Of a stretch of 64,000 nt of DNA, positions 50,640-58,735 are shown piece by piece. Under the pieces are notes generated by a model, which worked only from the letters and a program-made list of their open reading frames with translations, ran no database searches and had not been told where the DNA came from. The translations under genes were made by a program, and so were the position numbers. The stretch comes from Paenarthrobacter nicotinovorans (lineage in GTDB: Bacteria > Actinomycetota > Actinomycetes > Actinomycetales > Micrococcaceae). Where the stretch lies: positions 1,054,001 to 1,118,000 of the forward strand of contig NZ_CP089293.1 in the NCBI RefSeq assembly GCF_021919345.1, written 5' to 3'. Within the stretch, counting starts at the first letter, position 1. Every line of letters begins with the position of its first letter.

Positions 50640-51548
50640 ATGGGCGCGAACACCGCCGAGAACACCAACCTTCGTCTGAAGGCCGTCCTGGACATCCTCG
50701 CAGAGGGCGTATGGTCCGGGGCAACGCTGAACGCCGGCGAAGTGCTGGCCGAAGCGACTGCGCGCGTTCCTTTCAACGACCACGAGGCCGAACTGCTCAG
50801 TGGCGGAATTCCGCGCGGCCACAAGACGCTCACCTCCGCCTCGGCCAAGTTGGTCAAGGCCGGCTGGCTGGTCAAGGGACGTTCGGGCTGGACCATTCCC
50901 GAGGACGGCTTGCGTGCGACGGTCGCGTTCGGCGACGTTGCAGCTTTTGCAGCAGCGCTCGACGCCGGAACGCCGGTACCAGCCGACGTCCCGGTTCCCA
51001 CCGCGCCGCCGGTGAAGCCCCAGGCGAAGAAGGCAGCGGCGACCAAGCGTGCTGCTGCGAAGAAAGTGACCGCACCCAAGGAAGCGGCCACCGACGTGGC
51101 CGAGCCGAAGGTTGCCGCCGCCAGGGTGTCGGCCCCGAAGGCCACTGCCACTAAAGCTGCCGCGGCGAAAGCCGCACCTGCGGCAAAGAAGGCCACCACG
51201 CGCAAGGCGCCGGCCAAGGGCAAGGCGGCCACCGCCGTCGAGACGTTGCCGCAGCCGGACGCCGTCGCGATTGCCGGGGACTTCAACAAGATCCTTGGTG
51301 CCCCCGAGGATTGGGCGCCGCAGTATGACGAAGCCCAGATGACGTTCAACCCGTTGGTCCAGGTATGGACGCTGACGGCTGAACTGCCCGCTGGTTTCTA
51401 CACCTACAAAGTGGCCTTGAACCGCTCGTGGGACGAGAACTACGGTGCGTTCGGCGTCCGTGACGGCGCCAACCACGAGTTGAACCACGACGGCGGCACG
51501 GTCACCATCACCTACAGCCACGAAACGCGCGACATCGTGATCGGCTAG
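50640..51548 (+). CDS. wHTH-like / histone H1-like / X25 glycan-binding fusion protein
   Basis: 302 residues in three parts. Residues ~1-100 look like a winged-helix module (LRLKAVLDILAEGVWSGATLNAGEVLAE, then KLVKAGWLVKGRSGWTIPEDG). Residues ~120-200 are a Lys/Ala/Pro-rich low-complexity tract (KKAAATKRAAAKKVTAPK) like actinobacterial H1-like or HU C-termini. Residues ~205-302 resemble the pullulanase X25/CBM48-type beta-sandwich (VAIAGDFNKILGAPEDW, LPAGFYTYKVALNRSWDENYG). An AAGGAGAAGC site precedes the ATG. The combination is unusual and its function unknown. Confidence 0.8.
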   Translation: MGANTAENTNLRLKAVLDILAEGVWSGATLNAGEVLAEATARVPFNDHEAELLSGGIPRGHKTLTSASAKLVKAGWLVKGRSGWTIPEDGLRATVAFGDVAAFAAALDAGTPVPADVPVPTAPPVKPQAKKAAATKRAAAKKVTAPKEAATDVAEPKVAAARVSAPKATATKAAAAKAAPAAKKATTRKAPAKGKAATAVETLPQPDAVAIAGDFNKILGAPEDWAPQYDEAQMTFNPLVQVWTLTAELPAGFYTYKVALNRSWDENYGAFGVRDGANHELNHDGGTVTITYSHETRDIVIG

Positions 51549-51562
51549 CTTGTTTGCTGCCG

Positions 51563-51624
51563 GATCCCGCCCTTGTCAGGCCCGCACGCCCTTATACGGT
51601 GAACGGGCCGGACAAGGGCGGATC
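51563..51624. terminator. Long hairpin after X25 fusion gene
   Basis: GATC-CGCCCTTGTC-GGCCCG pairs with its complement across a 20-base loop, with one bulge and one mismatch (about 20 paired bases). Located 14 bp after the stop; likely terminator, upstream of the acylphosphatase. Confidence 0.7.
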
Positions 51625-51640
51625 TGGTTAAAGTGGAGCC

Positions 51641-51925
51641 ATGACTGACGGGACCGTTCGGCTCACAGCCCGCATCACCGGCGTCGTCCAGGGGGTGGGC
51701 TTCCGCTACTGGACTGCCCGGAAGGCCGACGAACTCCTGCTGACAGGGACGGTCCGTAATGATCACGACGGTTCCGTCCGGTTGCTTGCCGAGGGTTCGG
51801 CAGCCGACGTTGACCGCCTCGTGAAGTGGCTCCAGTCCACGCAGGCGCCGGGCCACGTTGAGAAGGTGGCTTTCGAACTCTCCGACGGTACAGGGGAGTT
51901 CGATGACTTCCGGATCGTGGGGTAG
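51641..51925 (+). CDS. acyP: Acylphosphatase
   Basis: A 94-residue acylphosphatase. The catalytic loop is ITGVVQGVGFRYWTARKA with the phosphate-binding Arg, and the catalytic Asn is in GTVRNDHDGSVRLLAEG. It hydrolyses carboxyl-phosphate bonds such as acetyl phosphate in the cytoplasm. Length and both motifs are standard. It converges with the toxin gene, with 6 bp between stops. Confidence 0.95.
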   Translation: MTDGTVRLTARITGVVQGVGFRYWTARKADELLLTGTVRNDHDGSVRLLAEGSAADVDRLVKWLQSTQAPGHVEKVAFELSDGTGEFDDFRIVG

Positions 51926-51931
51926 GCCTGG

Positions 51932-52324
51932 CTAGGTTCCGGGCGACGTGGTCGTGAGCCCGGATTCCTTCGCGGCCAAGCACAGTTCCTGGTCATAGGC
52001 CACCATGGAGTCCACTTGAAGCCGGATGGCGGTTGCCAAGTGAATGGCGTCTGCGCTCCGAAGTTGCCTGGGCAGCGCTGAGGCATACATTAGATCCGAA
52101 CGGGTGACATCAACAAGGTTGAGGCCGGCAAGGACGTCGTTGACTTGGTCAAAGGGAAGGCTGCGTCGGCGTGCAGCGCAGTGAAGCTCGGTGTAGAGGA
52201 GCATGGAAGCCACCAAGTGACCTCCAGCTAACCGGACTCCCTGGAGATGCGCGGCCAGAGCTTCAGATTCCTGCTCATCCACAACAAGCTTAAGAATCGC
52301 GGAGGTGTCCGCGTAAACGATCAC
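51932..52324 (-). CDS. vapC: PIN-domain toxin (VapC family)
   Basis: A 130-residue PIN ribonuclease: acidic residues in VYADTSAILKLVVDEQESEAL, LLYTELHCAARR, and RSADAIHLATAIRLQVDSMVAYDQEL. The GTG start overlaps the antitoxin stop (GTGA), so it is the second gene of a toxin-antitoxin operon. VapC toxins cleave RNA and are held inactive by the partner. Confidence 0.92.
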   Translation of the reverse strand: MIVYADTSAILKLVVDEQESEALAAHLQGVRLAGGHLVASMLLYTELHCAARRRSLPFDQVNDVLAGLNLVDVTRSDLMYASALPRQLRSADAIHLATAIRLQVDSMVAYDQELCLAAKESGLTTTSPGT

Positions 52325-52587
52325 CGGTCCCCGCGGAGGTCAGCCAGGATGTCGGCCGTGGTCATATCGCTGCTGACACGCGCCACAAGGCGGAAGTCCA
52401 CGGGTGACTCGATCGCAGGCCGGATGCTTCCTGCTTGGAGCAATCGTTCAAAGGGCGAAGCGGATGGCGGAATGAGGGTGGCCGCGACCTGGCCGTTATT
52501 GGTGACGTCGATGACTTCGCCATTCTTGACGCGTTCCAGAATCTTGCTGCTCTGGTTGCGCAGTTCCCGGTGGGGAATAGTTGTCAT
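52321..52587 (-). CDS. Phd/YefM-type antitoxin of the VapBC pair
   Basis: 88 residues from the ATG spaced behind GGAGG; the frame runs 12 codons further. TTIPHRELRNQSSKILERVKNGEVIDVTNNGQVAATLIPP is the Phd/YefM DNA-binding and dimerisation fold, with a C-terminal toxin-binding tail (ADILADLRGD). It would neutralise the PIN toxin and repress its own promoter, located in the 87-bp gap shared with the divergent TetR gene. Confidence 0.9.
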   Translation of the reverse strand: MTTIPHRELRNQSSKILERVKNGEVIDVTNNGQVAATLIPPSASPFERLLQAGSIRPAIESPVDFRLVARVSSDMTTADILADLRGDR

Positions 52588-52651
52588 GATGATCCTCCGT
52601 AGCAATCGTAGCAACTGTAGCACCTAACCCGGCTGTTTGTGGAAGTAATAT

Positions 52652-52665
52652 ATAGACTGGTCTAT
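52652..52665. promoter_or_regulatory. TetR operator ATAGAC-TG-GTCTAT
   Basis: A perfect 6-bp inverted repeat with 2-bp spacer, ending 9 bp before the TetR ATG, in the AT-rich gap shared with the divergent antitoxin gene. The ATAGAC-N2-GTCTAT form is the type recognised by LmrA/YxaF-like TetR proteins. Likely autoregulatory site. Confidence 0.75.
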
Positions 52666-52674
52666 TATCTAGAT

Positions 52675-53277
52675 ATGTCTTCTTCATACCCCAAGGGAAT
52701 CGCAACCCGGCAGCGTTTGGTCGAGTCCATGCTTGATCTGGTCCAACTTCACGGCTATCACGGAACCGGACTCAACACTGTCCTGGCCCGGTCCGGTGCT
52801 CCCAAAGGCTCGCTCTATTTCCATTTCCCCGAAGGGAAGACGGGGCTCGGCGTTGCCGCCGTGGCGCTGGCCGGCGATCACTTCGGAGAACTGATTGGCA
52901 AGGCCACGACGACGGCCACCTCACCTGCGGCGGTAGTGGACGCACTCATTGCCGAACTCAAAAACATCCTGGAAACCAGCGATTATCAGGCAGGTTGTCC
53001 CGTTTCCTCCGTCGCCTTGGACGCGGCATCGGAGAATGAGCCGCTGAGGGAGGCGTGCAGCCGCGTCTACGACGGATGGATCCAGGCCGTATCCGGCTAC
53101 TTGTCCACGTTCGGGGTGGAAGAGGGAAACGCCCATAGCCTGGCGACATCGATCATTTGCCTGGTGGAGGGCTCGCTCATCCTGTCCCGCGCTCACAAGT
53201 CCACCCAGCCAATGGACGCAGCCGCCGGGACGCTCAAGACATTGCTGGCAGCAACCCAGGCCGGAGCAGGCGCATGA
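52675..53277 (+). CDS. TetR/AcrR-family regulator
   Basis: 200 residues from the ATG just downstream of an ATAGAC-N2-GTCTAT palindrome; the frame extends 12 codons upstream through that operator and is unlikely to be translated. The HTH is GYHGTGLNTVLARSGAPKGSLYFHFPEGKTGLG, as in LmrA/YxaF-like TetR repressors, with a typical C-terminal ligand domain (GCPVSSVALDAASENEPLREAC). Coupled to the following SDR by an ATGA overlap. Confidence 0.93.
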   Translation: MSSSYPKGIATRQRLVESMLDLVQLHGYHGTGLNTVLARSGAPKGSLYFHFPEGKTGLGVAAVALAGDHFGELIGKATTTATSPAAVVDALIAELKNILETSDYQAGCPVSSVALDAASENEPLREACSRVYDGWIQAVSGYLSTFGVEEGNAHSLATSIICLVEGSLILSRAHKSTQPMDAAAGTLKTLLAATQAGAGA

Positions 53278-54335
53278 GCCTCCGCCATGCCTTGGTGTTC
53301 GGAGCCACGGGCCACATCGGGCAGTGGCTGGTGCGGGAACTCCTGCACCAGGGGGTGACCGTCACAGCCGCGGTGCGCAGCGAAGATTCCTTCCACCGGC
53401 TGGCGGACTGGCTCGCGCGTCACGATGCCGACGGCACCGCAAAGCACGTGCTCGTGAACTTTAACGACGCCGGCTTGGGTGTTGATCCTGGGTCGGACGA
53501 ATTCCGGACCGTGACTGAAGTCCACAATGTCGCCGGTGCGTTCGCGTTTGGCATGACGGCCGATGATGCCTACTCCGCGAACGTGACCAGCGCAGAACGC
53601 GTGGTTCGTTTCGCCTCGCAGCTGCCGGCGCTGACCAGGCTGGTCCATCTGTCCGGCTACCGGGTGGGCGGCCAAGACCCGAACGAGGTGCCGTGGGACG
53701 ACTCGCGCCGCGCCAGGGAATACAAACACCTGGGCGCCTATGAAGGCTCCAAGGTGGAGTCCGACGCCGTGGTGCAAGCGACAGCGCGTTCCCTGGGCGT
53801 CCCTTTCACCGTGGTCAATCCGGCCTCCGTGATCGGAGATTCCGTCAACGGCGAGTCGCAGCAGGGTCTGGGCCTCGCGGCGAGCGTCATGGACCTCTCC
53901 CGTGGAAAGCTGCCCGCACTGCCCGGGAACAACCGCACGTTCGTCCCCGTGGTGACTGTGGACTACCTGGCGTCATTCATGGCGCTGGTCCCCATCACAT
54001 CCGAGGCGGAAAACGCCTCGTACTGGGTTCTCGATGACGCCACGCCGCCGTTGCCGGAACTGTTGCGCATGCTCGGGAAGCACCTGAAGGTCAGGGTCCC
54101 GTGGTTGAGAATCCCCAGTGCTCTTCTGAAGAGGCTCCCGCCCAAACTCACCGGCGCGGATCCGGAGACGTTGTCGTTCCTCTCGGAAGAGCGGTATCCC
54201 ACCGCGGCAGCGCTCGCCTTGGCTGAGGCACACGGATTGCATCATCCGCCTGTGGAGACTGCCCTGAAGCGGTGGGCTGACTACTTGCTGGCGGCGGAAC
54301 CCGCTGCATCAGGCAGGCGCGTCGCCTCAATGTAG
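53274..54335 (+). CDS. NAD(P)-binding extended SDR / epimerase-like oxidoreductase
   Basis: A 353-residue extended SDR. The cofactor loop is LVFGATGHIGQWLVREL; HNVAGAF and LVHLSGYRVGGQDP follow; the catalytic Tyr and Lys appear as GAYEGSKVESDAVV (Y-x-x-x-K), then VVNPASVIGDS. Likely a redox or isomerase step on a small carbonyl compound. Co-transcribed with and probably repressed by the TetR protein. Its last 55 bp overlap the convergent ribokinase gene. Confidence 0.88.
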   Translation: MSLRHALVFGATGHIGQWLVRELLHQGVTVTAAVRSEDSFHRLADWLARHDADGTAKHVLVNFNDAGLGVDPGSDEFRTVTEVHNVAGAFAFGMTADDAYSANVTSAERVVRFASQLPALTRLVHLSGYRVGGQDPNEVPWDDSRRAREYKHLGAYEGSKVESDAVVQATARSLGVPFTVVNPASVIGDSVNGESQQGLGLAASVMDLSRGKLPALPGNNRTFVPVVTVDYLASFMALVPITSEAENASYWVLDDATPPLPELLRMLGKHLKVRVPWLRIPSALLKRLPPKLTGADPETLSFLSEERYPTAAALALAEAHGLHHPPVETALKRWADYLLAAEPAASGRRVASM

Positions 54336-55189
54336 TGTTCCAAGGAATGCAAGCCGGGCTGGGACGAGGCATCGCGGACGGCGTCAGCGCCCACGGCGTT
54401 GGCTACGGCCAGGGCATGGCTGTGGTCCAAGCCGGATTGCAAGGCAAGGACCAGGGCTGCGCAGAAGGCGTCGCCCGCGCCGATGGTGTTGGCGATGTCC
54501 TTGACTTTTACCGCCGGAGCCTCGGCGACGCGTTCGCCGTCGACGAAGATTGCCGAGCCCTCGCCGCCGTAGGTCACCGCGACCAGCGGCGCATTCTTGA
54601 GGGCGGGGATCAGCTCGTATTCGGTTTCGTTAACGATTACCAGATCGCAGCGCTCCAGGAGTTCCGGCAGGATCGGCGCTGCCGGTGCGGCGTTGAGTGC
54701 GAAGAATCCCGGTGCGCGGCGGGCAGCTTCCAGAACCACGTCCTGGTCCACTTCGAGCTGGCACAGCAGGGCTTCTTCTTCGCCGAATGACACCCCGTCC
54801 AAGGCCACTGAGCCGTTGGCGCCGGGGCACACCACAATTTGGTTTTCGCCGTCGCTGTCCACCAGCACCAAGGCAGTTCCCGTCGCCGCTTCCACGCGGG
54901 CAACGCTGTGGATGTCGACGCCGGCACCGGCCATTGCGTCCAGAAGTGTCCGGCCGGCGTCGTCCTGGCCAACGGCCCCCACCATGCGGGAGCGGCCGGA
55001 AAGCCGGGCCGCAGCAACTGCCTGGTTGGCGCCCTTCCCACCGGGCTGCTGGCGGAGGACTGCTCCGCCGACGGTTTCACCGGGGGAGGGCAGCCGGCTG
55101 GCCGTTGCCGTGATGTCGAGGTTGATGCTGCCCACCACCGTGAGCGTGGAGCTGGAAATGGGCGCGGAAGAGTGCAGGGGAGTGCTCAT
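54281..55189 (-). CDS. rbsK: Ribokinase (PfkB family)
   Basis: 302 residues: N-terminal VVGSINLDITATASRLPSPGETVGG, sugar loop QQPGGKGANQAVAAARL, CPGANGSV, VIVNETEYEL, and the C-terminal anion hole with catalytic Asp in DIANTIGAGDAFCAAL. It phosphorylates ribose at O5. With the nucleoside hydrolase nearby, it would capture ribose released from nucleosides. First gene of the leftward arm after the GntR gene. Confidence 0.93.
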   Translation of the reverse strand: MSTPLHSSAPISSSTLTVVGSINLDITATASRLPSPGETVGGAVLRQQPGGKGANQAVAAARLSGRSRMVGAVGQDDAGRTLLDAMAGAGVDIHSVARVEAATGTALVLVDSDGENQIVVCPGANGSVALDGVSFGEEEALLCQLEVDQDVVLEAARRAPGFFALNAAPAAPILPELLERCDLVIVNETEYELIPALKNAPLVAVTYGGEGSAIFVDGERVAEAPAVKVKDIANTIGAGDAFCAALVLALQSGLDHSHALAVANAVGADAVRDASSQPGLHSLEHYIEATRLPDAAGSAASK

Positions 55190-55222
55190 GGAAGGTCCTT
55201 TTTGGAAGAAATCAGCTGAATG

Positions 55223-56008
55223 TCAGGAGGACTGGATGACGGAGAGGTGGCCGGCTTTCGCGGCTACGAGGCATTTTGCGAGGTAGAACGGGGAGCCGTT
55301 CCGGCGCACGTACTGGGTGAGGACCAGCACCGGATCAGAGGGGCGCAGTCCCAGCAGCTTTGCACGGCTTGGCCCGGCCGTACTGAGGCTGATCTCGCAT
55401 TCGCCGGGTCCCAGGGAAGCGCCGGGTAGTCCGCTGAGCACCTCCAGGAGTGTGGACGCGGAAAGCGTGGGCGCCTCTGCGGCCTCGGCGAGTTGGTCGG
55501 CTTCGGGAATTCTCTGTGCAACGTTTTCCTGGAGGTGGGCCACGGGCTCGCCGTTGCGGATGAGCACGCTCTCCCAGAACCAGACGTCCTCATCGGGCTC
55601 CACTCCGATACCCGGCGCAACGAACTCCGACGCCGGTTGTTTGATGGCTGCCACGCGCTTGACCTGGATGTCCTGGTCCGGCCCGCCAAGGAGTTGATCG
55701 AACGGGCGGATGTGTTCAATCCCGATCCTGGGGAGTGAATCAGCCACGAACCGTCCGACTCCACGGCGTGCCCGGGTGAGGCCGTCTTCTTCCAGCAACA
55801 TCAACGCTTCCCGGATCACGGTGCGGCTGACATCCATCATGGTGCCCAGCTCGGTCTCGGTGGGGAGCAGCGAACCCGGCGGCAAGATCTTTGTCCGGAT
55901 CGCCTCTGCGATGCGCGAGTACGCGGCAACACGAAGGGGCTGCCCGGGCTGGGTAGCTATGGGGCGGGACAGGAACTGGACGGCTTTGTCGGTCAAGGGA
56001 GGCCTCAC
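55223..56008 (-). CDS. GntR-family regulator with UTRA domain
   Basis: About 261 residues from the GTG before RPPLTDKAV; a TTG four codons later has the better GAGG ribosome site, and longer starts lack support. wHTH: YSRIAEAIRTKILPPGSLLPTETELGTMMDVSRTVIREALMLLEEDGL. UTRA ligand domain: DVWFWESVLIRNGEPVAHLQENVA and SDPVLVLTQYVRRNGSPFYLAKCLVAA. It sits between ribokinase and the divergent MFS/nucleoside hydrolase genes, which it probably represses. Confidence 0.9.
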   Translation of the reverse strand: MRPPLTDKAVQFLSRPIATQPGQPLRVAAYSRIAEAIRTKILPPGSLLPTETELGTMMDVSRTVIREALMLLEEDGLTRARRGVGRFVADSLPRIGIEHIRPFDQLLGGPDQDIQVKRVAAIKQPASEFVAPGIGVEPDEDVWFWESVLIRNGEPVAHLQENVAQRIPEADQLAEAAEAPTLSASTLLEVLSGLPGASLGPGECEISLSTAGPSRAKLLGLRPSDPVLVLTQYVRRNGSPFYLAKCLVAAKAGHLSVIQSS

Positions 56009-56065
56009 TTGGAATGGGTTACCGACACTGTACCGGATGAATGTGACAGGTTGCACAAGCTCGTA

Positions 56066-56079
56066 ATACATGCTTGTAT
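56066..56079. promoter_or_regulatory. GntR-type operator ATACA-TGCT-TGTAT
   Basis: A 5-bp inverted repeat with 4-bp spacer in the divergent gap between the UTRA regulator and the MFS gene; TATAAC, a possible -10, overlaps its right arm. Likely binding site of the adjacent GntR protein controlling both directions. Confidence 0.55.
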
Positions 56080-56132
56080 AACAACTCACATCTCGTGGCG
56101 GCGCCCCGCGCCCCTGGACAAAGGAGTTTGAT

Positions 56133-57593
56133 GTGAACATCCCCACCGCCACAGGCCAGCAGGCTGCAGATCCGCAGGCCGTAGACCCGCAAACCCCGGC
56201 CGGCGATCTTGACGCCCCCGATGAAGGCAGGGTCCACGGCAAGGCTGCCGCACTGCTGATCACCACGCTGGTCCTGGCCGTCCTGGCGTTCCAACTCAAC
56301 GCCAGCATGATCACCCCCGCACTGCCGCATGTCGGCTCCTTCTTCGGCGAGACCCCGGAAGCCGTCGCACAGGTTCAATCCATGTTCTTCCTCGCCGGCG
56401 CCATCTCAGGTCCTGTGATTGGCCGGTGGAGCGACTTCATAGGCCGCCGCAACGCATTGCTGCTGGTGCTGGCCATCATGGGCGCCGGAACCGTGTTGTG
56501 CATCTTCGCCCCGACCTTGCCGCTGCTGGTGACGGGCCGCTTCATGCAGGGCGTCTCCAGCGCGATTTTCGCCCTCTCCTACATCGTCCTGAACGAGTAC
56601 CTGCCCGCCCGGCTCTTCGGCACCTCCATTGGGATCATTGCCGCCATCAACGGTGGAGTTGGTGGCGTGGACGGCTACTTTGGCGGGCTCATGGCCGAGA
56701 CCCTGGGCTTCCAGTCGATCTTCGTCGCCGTGCTGGTGCTGGCGGCCATCGCCGTCGTCTGTGTCATCAAGGTAGTCCCGGGCGGTAGGTCCAGCGTGGC
56801 TCCGGGCCGGATGGACTGGTGGGGAGCGGGTTCCCTGTCGGTGTTCCTGGTGTTCATCACCTACTTCGTGTCCACGGGTTCCTCTGCCGGATGGACTTCA
56901 CCGGCAGCCCTCGGACTGCTGGCCGGCAGTATTGCATCGTTCACGGCCTTCTGGCTCATCGAGAAAAAGCGCGAAACCCCGTTGGTTGCAGTCCACCACC
57001 TCCGTTCCCGCCAGGTGTGGCCCGTCATCGCCACCACCGTGCTGACACTTGCGGGCATCTTCGCCATCATCAACTTCACCGTGGTATTGCTCAGCCAGGA
57101 CAAGGACAGCGGCTTCGGACTGTCCGCGTCGGTGGCAGCCCTGCTGTTCCTCACCCCTGCAGCACTGATTGGCGTGTTCGCCGCTCCGCTCGCCGGCTGG
57201 ATCGCCGACCGCCGCGGTTGGATCAAGACCGTCCGTGTAGGTACCGCAACCAGCCTCGCCTGCGCGATCATCGCCGCCTTGTTCGCCCACAACCAGATCG
57301 CGGTCCTCATCGCCATCGCCGCCTTGGGTATCTTCTACAACGGATTCTTCCTCACTGCCATCAACGGCCTGTCCGTCCTGCTCTCGCCCAAGGAAGCACC
57401 CGCAGCGCTGCCGGGCATCAACGGCGCCTCCTTCGGCATCGGGGCGAGTCTCGGCGTCGTGGTTGTTGCGCCGTTCGCAGGCCAGGGCACCGCCGCCGGG
57501 TACTCTGCTGCCCTCTGGATTTCGGTATCGATCACGGCCCTGGCGTTCATTGTCAGCCTGTTCATCGCCGCGCCGAAAGGCGAAAAGATCTAA
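56133..57593 (+). CDS. MFS transporter of the nucleoside locus
   Basis: 486 residues from a GTG behind AAGGAG, with about 14 hydrophobic helices in the drug-efflux-like arrangement: FQLNASMITPALPHVG in helix 1, GPVIGRWSDFIGRRNALL after helix 2, and FMQGVSSAIFALSYIVLNEYLP. By sequence it resembles DHA-type MFS exporters, but its position between a GntR regulator, ribokinase and a nucleoside hydrolase suggests nucleoside or ribose uptake. Direction of transport cannot be told from the sequence. Confidence 0.88.
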   Translation: MNIPTATGQQAADPQAVDPQTPAGDLDAPDEGRVHGKAAALLITTLVLAVLAFQLNASMITPALPHVGSFFGETPEAVAQVQSMFFLAGAISGPVIGRWSDFIGRRNALLLVLAIMGAGTVLCIFAPTLPLLVTGRFMQGVSSAIFALSYIVLNEYLPARLFGTSIGIIAAINGGVGGVDGYFGGLMAETLGFQSIFVAVLVLAAIAVVCVIKVVPGGRSSVAPGRMDWWGAGSLSVFLVFITYFVSTGSSAGWTSPAALGLLAGSIASFTAFWLIEKKRETPLVAVHHLRSRQVWPVIATTVLTLAGIFAIINFTVVLLSQDKDSGFGLSASVAALLFLTPAALIGVFAAPLAGWIADRRGWIKTVRVGTATSLACAIIAALFAHNQIAVLIAIAALGIFYNGFFLTAINGLSVLLSPKEAPAALPGINGASFGIGASLGVVVVAPFAGQGTAAGYSAALWISVSITALAFIVSLFIAAPKGEKI

Positions 57594-57672
57594 CGCGCGA
57601 CGCCGGTCCGCCGGTTCCGCGCGGACACCCAGCAGAACCCCCCATCACCGCTACACCTGAAACGAGAGACCT

Positions 57673-58665
57673 GTGAACCAGCCTGCACCCTTCTTCCTTG
57701 ACTGCGATACCGGCATCGACGACGCCCTCGCCCTTGCCTACCTCCTGGCCTCACCCAAGGCCGAGCTCGTAGGAATAGGGACCGTGAGCGGCAACGTCAG
57801 TGCAGCCGGCGGCGCCCGCAACACCCTGGACCTGCTGAACCTTGCGGGCCACCCGGACATCCCCGTGGCAGTCGGCGCGCACGATCCGCTGGTGGGCACC
57901 TTCCACGGCGGCGCGCCGCACGTCCATGGCGATAACGGCATCGGCGGAGTGGACCTGGCTCCTTCCGACCGCGAACCGGTGAAGGCCACGGCTGCCGCAC
58001 TGTTGGTCCAGTTGGCCCACCAGTACGCCGGGGAGCTGCGGTTGGTGGCCATCGGTCCGCTGACCAACATCGCCGAAGCGTTGCGGCTGGAACCGAAGCT
58101 GCCTGAGCTTATTGCCGAGGTGACCATCATGGGCGGCGCTGCGCTGGCACCGGGAAACATCTCTCCTGTGGCCGAAGCCAACATCGCCAACGACCCCGAG
58201 GCCGCAGCCGAGGTCCTGGCCGCGGACTGGAACGTGACGCTGGTTCCCCTGGATGTCACCATGACCAACGTGCTGGAGGAAAACCACCGCCAGGAGCTGC
58301 TGTCCACCGAACACCCGGTGTCCCAGGCCTTGGGGGAGATGCTGGGCTACTACTTCGGCTTCTACGTCGACATTTTCGGACGGGCCTGCTCGGCCATGCA
58401 CGATCCCCTTGCCGCCGCCATCGCCGTCAGGGGAGTAGAACCCACCCTGGCCCCGACCGTCCGGGTCCAAGTGGACACCACCGACGGCCCAGGCCGGGGC
58501 CAGACGGTCTGCGATCTCCGAGGACAGTACGCGGGGTTCCCGGAGCAGCGCGGCGCGCGATGCCGCGTCGTCCTGGAGATCGGCGAGGATTTCGCTCCAC
58601 ACCTGCTGGGCACCTTGCAGACGGCTTGGCTCAGCGAAGAGCAGGTAGTACAGCCCGTCGCCTGA
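57673..58665 (+). CDS. Inosine/uridine-preferring nucleoside hydrolase
   Basis: A 330-residue NH-fold hydrolase. The calcium/ribose site is FFLDCDTGIDDALALAYLL; GTVSGNVSAAGGARNTLDLL, GIGGVDLAPS, LRLVAIGPLTNIAEAL and VTIMGGAALAPGNISPVAEANIANDPEAA complete the family pattern. It splits ribonucleosides to base and ribose, which the nearby ribokinase would phosphorylate. GTG start, 79 bp after the MFS stop. A strong hairpin follows. Confidence 0.94.
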   Translation: MNQPAPFFLDCDTGIDDALALAYLLASPKAELVGIGTVSGNVSAAGGARNTLDLLNLAGHPDIPVAVGAHDPLVGTFHGGAPHVHGDNGIGGVDLAPSDREPVKATAAALLVQLAHQYAGELRLVAIGPLTNIAEALRLEPKLPELIAEVTIMGGAALAPGNISPVAEANIANDPEAAAEVLAADWNVTLVPLDVTMTNVLEENHRQELLSTEHPVSQALGEMLGYYFGFYVDIFGRACSAMHDPLAAAIAVRGVEPTLAPTVRVQVDTTDGPGRGQTVCDLRGQYAGFPEQRGARCRVVLEIGEDFAPHLLGTLQTAWLSEEQVVQPVA

Positions 58666-58687
58666 CGGGCGGGAGACTGAGGTATCG

Positions 58688-58728
58688 ACGACGACGGCGG
58701 CAGCGGCCCGCCGTCGTCGTCCTTCTTT
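58688..58728 (+). terminator. Intrinsic terminator after nucleoside hydrolase
   Basis: A 13-bp perfect GC-rich stem (ACGACGACGGCGG and complement), 7-base loop, followed by T-rich CCTTCTTT, 22 bp after the stop and before the convergent ArsR-SRPBCC stop. Confidence 0.85.
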
Positions 58729-58735
58729 AAGAGGC

